From the IMG/VR virus record IMGVR_UViG_2162886007_000043, positions 1-26,627 of that record: DNA of 26,627 nucleotides; one strand, given 5' to 3'. Position 1 is the first letter of the stretch. Every line of letters starts with the position of its first letter. Shown here piece after piece: positions 23,571 to 26,627 of this stretch. The notes beneath the pieces were generated by a model. That model had not been told where the DNA came from, ran no database searches, and worked only from the letters and a program-made list of their open reading frames with translations. The position numbers were made by a program, and so were the translations under genes. This stretch comes from a virus.

Positions 23571-24731
23571 TTATTGATAAATACTACCTTCTACTTGATC
23601 AACACCAAGTATTGAGTAGAGAAGTGTTGCTGTAAATTTAAAACTTACACTATTATTAATCCTGTCTAGATTTCTTTCTTTTATCGAATAAGATGAAAAA
23701 AGATTCTCTCTAACAGCAATATCTAGAGGCTCTTTAACGCGCTGCTCAAATTGCAATAATCCATTTTGAGTTGCATTAACTCTTTCTGAAGAATAAAGCA
23801 AAGACCAGCAATTCTTTTGTATAGCCCATTTAACCCAGTCCAAACCAACTTCTTGGTCTATTGGGTATCCTCTTGTTGTCTTACCAGTTCCAACCGTAAC
23901 AGGATTATCTTTAATGGTTGTGTAGGAATTAGACAATAATGGAATTTCTTTTAAGTCGAAGACTGCTGCTCCAACTAGTGTTTTATATAACCACTGAATC
24001 CTTGATGGGAATATCCAACCACATCTTCCAATCCAAGCAGCTTCAGGATAATAATAAGGAATGGTAAGTGCTTCTTCATCTGAATAATCATCAACTTCTA
24101 GAGTTACAGGGCCTGAACTATCCCAATTGACGATATCTGATACAGGAACAAAGTTGTCAAATAACCAAGAATCTGTACCATCTGTTGTTGGATAGGAATT
24201 GGTTGAGAGTTCAAATAATAAACCAGAATCTGCCTCGACAATTGATCCACTATCATATAAAAGATATTCTTCAAATATAGGTTGCCACCAATAAACTAAT
24301 TTTCTTCCTCCAACAAGGTCAGAAACATTTTCTGTAGTTGAGAAAAATTGTAATTTAATATCTGGTTGAATAAGCTCATTAAAGGTTAAGACCTCAATAA
24401 GATTCTTACTCTCGATAACAACGTAATAATAATCATCATTAGTGTCTACCAAATATGCTTCGCTATAACTTTCAGAAGAACGTTTAACTCTTGATATTAC
24501 TTGCATGTTGCTATTCTGATTGAAAACAGCTCTACAGAAGTTGTAAAGACTAGAAGATTTCATGAATCCAGCATCTACAACGTCTTTAAGTGATGTGATT
24601 CTTACCGTTCTATCGCCAACAGTATCATTCTCATGGATGAATCCTATTGTTTGGAAAGCGCCTTGAACCAGAGTAGTTTCTTGTTCTATATTAATATCAA
24701 CTTTAATAGGCGGCTTTAATATTTCTTGCAT
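23571..24731 (-). CDS. Second sheath-like protein (divergent paralogue)
   Basis: This 386-residue protein shares the overall plan of the next gene: VDINIEQETTLVQGAFQ at the N-terminus, SSLYNFCRAVFNQNSNMQ in place of AYIAASRMFAQNPR, PEAAWIGRCGWIFPSRIQW followed by LYKTLVGAAV, then QEVGLDWVKWAIQKNCWSLL and YSSERVNATQNGLLQFEQRV, ending FKFTATLLYSILGVDQVEGSIYQ. The middle (about 110-215) is acidic and Tyr/Asp-rich and differs. AGGAG precedes ATG 24731. It may be a minor sheath, a sheath-terminating collar or a baseplate-proximal initiator. Paralogy is seen in aligned motifs; role is inferred. Confidence 0.78.
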   Translation of the reverse strand: MQEILKPPIKVDINIEQETTLVQGAFQTIGFIHENDTVGDRTVRITSLKDVVDAGFMKSSSLYNFCRAVFNQNSNMQVISRVKRSSESYSEAYLVDTNDDYYYVVIESKNLIEVLTFNELIQPDIKLQFFSTTENVSDLVGGRKLVYWWQPIFEEYLLYDSGSIVEADSGLLFELSTNSYPTTDGTDSWLFDNFVPVSDIVNWDSSGPVTLEVDDYSDEEALTIPYYYPEAAWIGRCGWIFPSRIQWLYKTLVGAAVFDLKEIPLLSNSYTTIKDNPVTVGTGKTTRGYPIDQEVGLDWVKWAIQKNCWSLLYSSERVNATQNGLLQFEQRVKEPLDIAVRENLFSSYSIKERNLDRINNSVSFKFTATLLYSILGVDQVEGSIYQ

Positions 24732-24742
24732 TATAGCTCCTA

Positions 24743-26113
24743 TTAAGAAACGTAAACTTCTCTAGCAAAAGACATTCTAGTAATTGCATTAATTGTTATG
24801 CTTAATCCAGCATCAGAACCAGACATAGCAACTTCTAAGATATAACCACTTGGAGATGGGATGCTATCATTATCAGCAATAGTTATTAACTCATCTGCAA
24901 ACGTTCCAGCAGATAAGTTATTTGCTAAAGTTATTGCCTTGACATAAGTAAATCCGCTTACAGGATTTCTAATTCTTAATGTTAATACTTCAGGGCTTGT
25001 TGCAGAGGTAGATTTTCCGCTAAACGATCCTTGTATTCTCCAACCATGTACTTGTCCCATAATTGGGTTTTCAATTAATCTTCCTGTTGGAGAAGTTCCT
25101 CGGTTAGCATCAAAGAAACCAGCATATGAATTTGGGGTTGCTTTAGGGTATGTTGTAGTTGGAGAAGCAACTACAACTGGTGTAGCTGTAACAATGTCAA
25201 ATGTTTTATAAGTATTTGCTGTAAAATTGCTTAATGATAATCCAGTGTAAGTAACTTTAACTTGTCCTGCTTGTGTTGATAAAGCATCTAGCTGTGCTTG
25301 AGTTTTACCGAAAGCTTGTAGAATAGTATCGGTAGCAACTACATCTGTTTTTGTTGCTAAGTTTAGCCCTGTTAATGGAGTTGCTCTAACATCAGCTTGA
25401 CTAACTGTAACAGTTAAAGGTGTAGCTAAATCTGCTGTTGCAACAAGACCTGTAGCGCTAATATAACCTGTTGTTGGCTTTGTTCCAGTTCCTCCAATCC
25501 AATCAATCACACGTATTACTTGTTGAGAGCTTGAATTATTAGCAATTGCTAAAACGGGATCCCAACCATTCTCACCAGAACTTCCTTGAATGCCTTGATC
25601 GCCTTTATTTCCTTTGATATTAACAGCATCAGCGATGTTAGTTACTAAACCACTTACACCAATGTATCTATTAGATGCTGGAGGTGTTCCTGTGCCGCCT
25701 GTCCAACCTGTAATCTTTACAACCTTACCGCCACTTCCATTGTCTACCAATGCGTAAATAGCACTCCAACCGTTAGTACCGTTCGTTCCATTTGTTCCGT
25801 TAGTACCAGCAGCGCCTTTTAAGTTTGCTGAGGATGTTCCTGAGCCAGAAGTAATCGTAAGTGTTGTACCATTCCAAGAGTGTGTGGCAGAAATTCCGTT
25901 TGTACCATTAGCTCCATTTTGACCTGCTGGGCCTTGAATTCCCTGATCTCCCTTTTCCCCTTGAACATTCTCTACCATCCAAAATTGAAAAGTATCTCTT
26001 GGAAGTAACTGTGCTTTACCGTCATTAATAATGACAAAACTATCGTTATTTGTAAATTCAGTGCTTGGGATGATAGGTAAGTCTGCAATATTAATTTCAG
26101 CCATAATTGACAT
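24743..26113 (-). CDS. Collagen-like fibre protein between neck and sheath genes
   Basis: This 456-residue protein has an anchor-like N-terminus (INIADLPIIPSTEFTNNDSF). Three Gly-X-Y collagen blocks lie at about 52-74, 100-115 and 168-183. Two related ~45-residue modules follow them, at 115-156 and 183-222, both GW...A.., then W.GGTGT.P and GLV. A shaft repeat at 243-278 ends DTILQAFGKTQ, and a C-terminal beta domain from about 285 has a jelly-roll look. The start is either ATG 26113 or ATG 26104; GAGG lies close to the first. The gene overlaps the upstream stop by 17 bases. It is probably a trimeric virion fibre or a neck/whisker decoration. Confidence 0.78.
   Translation of the reverse strand: MSIMAEINIADLPIIPSTEFTNNDSFVIINDGKAQLLPRDTFQFWMVENVQGEKGDQGIQGPAGQNGANGTNGISATHSWNGTTLTITSGSGTSSANLKGAAGTNGTNGTNGTNGWSAIYALVDNGSGGKVVKITGWTGGTGTPPASNRYIGVSGLVTNIADAVNIKGNKGDQGIQGSSGENGWDPVLAIANNSSSQQVIRVIDWIGGTGTKPTTGYISATGLVATADLATPLTVTVSQADVRATPLTGLNLATKTDVVATDTILQAFGKTQAQLDALSTQAGQVKVTYTGLSLSNFTANTYKTFDIVTATPVVVASPTTTYPKATPNSYAGFFDANRGTSPTGRLIENPIMGQVHGWRIQGSFSGKSTSATSPEVLTLRIRNPVSGFTYVKAITLANNLSAGTFADELITIADNDSIPSPSGYILEVAMSGSDAGLSITINAITRMSFAREVYVS
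25280..25387 (-). repeat. Shaft repeat shared with another fibre gene
   Basis: Codons 243-278 of the collagen-like gene encode RATPLTGLNLATKTDVVATD followed by TILQAFGKTQAQLDAL. The same unit occurs three times in the fibre gene at 8272-8625 (for example ASDTVLTAMGKLQ and NSDTVLQAFGKTQ), about 16 kb away. Each unit probably forms a beta turn plus a coiled-coil helix in a trimeric shaft. Confidence 0.75.
25565..25960 (-). repeat. Collagen-like triplet blocks and duplicated knob module
   Basis: The region encodes three Gly-X-Y runs: GEKGDQGIQGPAGQNGANG, GAAGTNGTNGTNGTNG and GNKGDQGIQGSSGENG. The middle one is a repeated GTN at the protein level, seen in DNA as an almost perfect 9-base repeat near 25770-25800. 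GDQGIQG is present in the first and third blocks. Between and after them stand two copies of a short GW-to-GLV module. Such runs expand and contract easily by recombination. Confidence 0.85.
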
Positions 26114-26621
26114 TAACCTCGATTGTTTCTATTGTATTATTAGCATCAGTTAGAGCGCCTGTAACAGAAACATCGGTAATCTCATCAGCATAGAAATCTT
26201 CAATTCTATTTGATAATACTGTGATGTCAAATGTTGCTCGTTTATATATGACTGCATCGACTGGTGCGGAGGTGTAGTTAAGGTCAGATACAAAATTTAC
26301 ACCAAGACCTTGCTCATAGAATTTAAAAATTGCATCTTCACTTTCAATCCCTTCATGAAGTGTTTCAAAAGTATCTTGAATAGGATCAGTTCCTAAAGCA
26401 TGCAATGTTAGTCGATAAATAACCTGTACAGTTTGATTTGTTGTTTGTGTTTTAGTTTTTGTAGTAATATTTTTACTAGCCTTTCCAATTTTTGTCTTAT
26501 TTAGAATACTTACCAAACAATAAGGAGCTGCTGGCTCAACACCATTCCTATCTGCAAGAATATATTTAATTGTAGGCTCTGTGCTTTCTAAAGCAGCTAT
26601 TAATCTTTGTTCAAATAGCAT
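26097..26621 (-). CDS. Neck terminator / tail completion protein (gp12-like)
   Basis: This 174-residue protein fits the phage neck terminator gp12-like (LIC12616) group: FEQRLIAALESTEPTIKYIL, PAAPYCLVSILNKTKIGKAS, QTVQVIYRLTLHALGTDPIQDTFETLHEG (about 64-92; key YRLTLHALG), FVSDLNYTSAPVDAVIYKRATFDI, with a beta-rich C-terminus. Its role is to cap the tail at the head-proximal end so that head and tail can join. ATG 26621 lies six bases from the window edge, so the ribosome site is not visible, and an earlier start outside the window cannot be excluded. Confidence 0.8.
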   Translation of the reverse strand: MLFEQRLIAALESTEPTIKYILADRNGVEPAAPYCLVSILNKTKIGKASKNITTKTKTQTTNQTVQVIYRLTLHALGTDPIQDTFETLHEGIESEDAIFKFYEQGLGVNFVSDLNYTSAPVDAVIYKRATFDITVLSNRIEDFYADEITDVSVTGALTDANNTIETIEVNVNYG

Positions 26622-26627
26622 TGTAGC

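Noticed and set aside
25765-25815. Short regular DNA repeats that could suggest a CRISPR or iteron array
   Set aside because: The 9-base period encodes Gly-Thr-Asn collagen triplets in an intact frame; no spacers exist.

Overview
The window is a stretch of a contractile-tailed (myovirus) dsDNA phage or prophage with AT-rich DNA. Every supported gene is on the minus strand, so transcription runs from the right edge to the left. The core gene set is a neck terminator, DUF3383-type sheath, DUF3277-type tube, frameshifted tail chaperone, tape measure, Dit-like protein, plug, hub, gp138-like spike, gp25, J and DUF2612. It resembles, from memory, the tails of Felix O1-like and KPP10-like phages. 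The GH19 endolysin and the holin-like proteins suggest a Gram-negative host. Acinetobacter is a plausible guess from general resemblance, but nothing in the DNA proves it.

Right part (about 26.6 to 12.3 kb), in order of transcription: a neck terminator; a collagen-like fibre gene in an unexpected place; two consecutive sheath-like genes; three consecutive small genes of tube-like character; a tail assembly chaperone whose second half is reached by -1 frameshifting (the extension fills what would otherwise be a 234-base gap); a 691-residue tape measure; then the baseplate genes (Dit-like, plug, hub, spike, gp25-like, J-like, DUF2612).

Middle part (about 12.3 to 1.9 kb): host recognition and lysis. 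A fibre with a tail-collar domain comes first. Two small multi-membrane holin-like proteins and a GH19 endolysin follow, then a small beta-rich protein, a coiled fibre, and two large fibre or spike proteins that each carry an SGNH-hydrolase domain and a related N-terminal anchor. A strong intrinsic terminator at about 1.84-1.87 kb closes this tail/lysis unit, which shows no other obvious internal stop.

Left part (about 1.8 to 0 kb): an AT-rich, repeat-bearing intergenic region with a consensus-like sigma70 promoter starts a second unit. It encodes a winged-helix protein followed by tightly packed small genes (45, 65 and 104 residues) and the start of a gene that leaves the window. No tRNA, rRNA, CRISPR array or insertion sequence was seen, and no gene-free stretch exceeds 300 bases.
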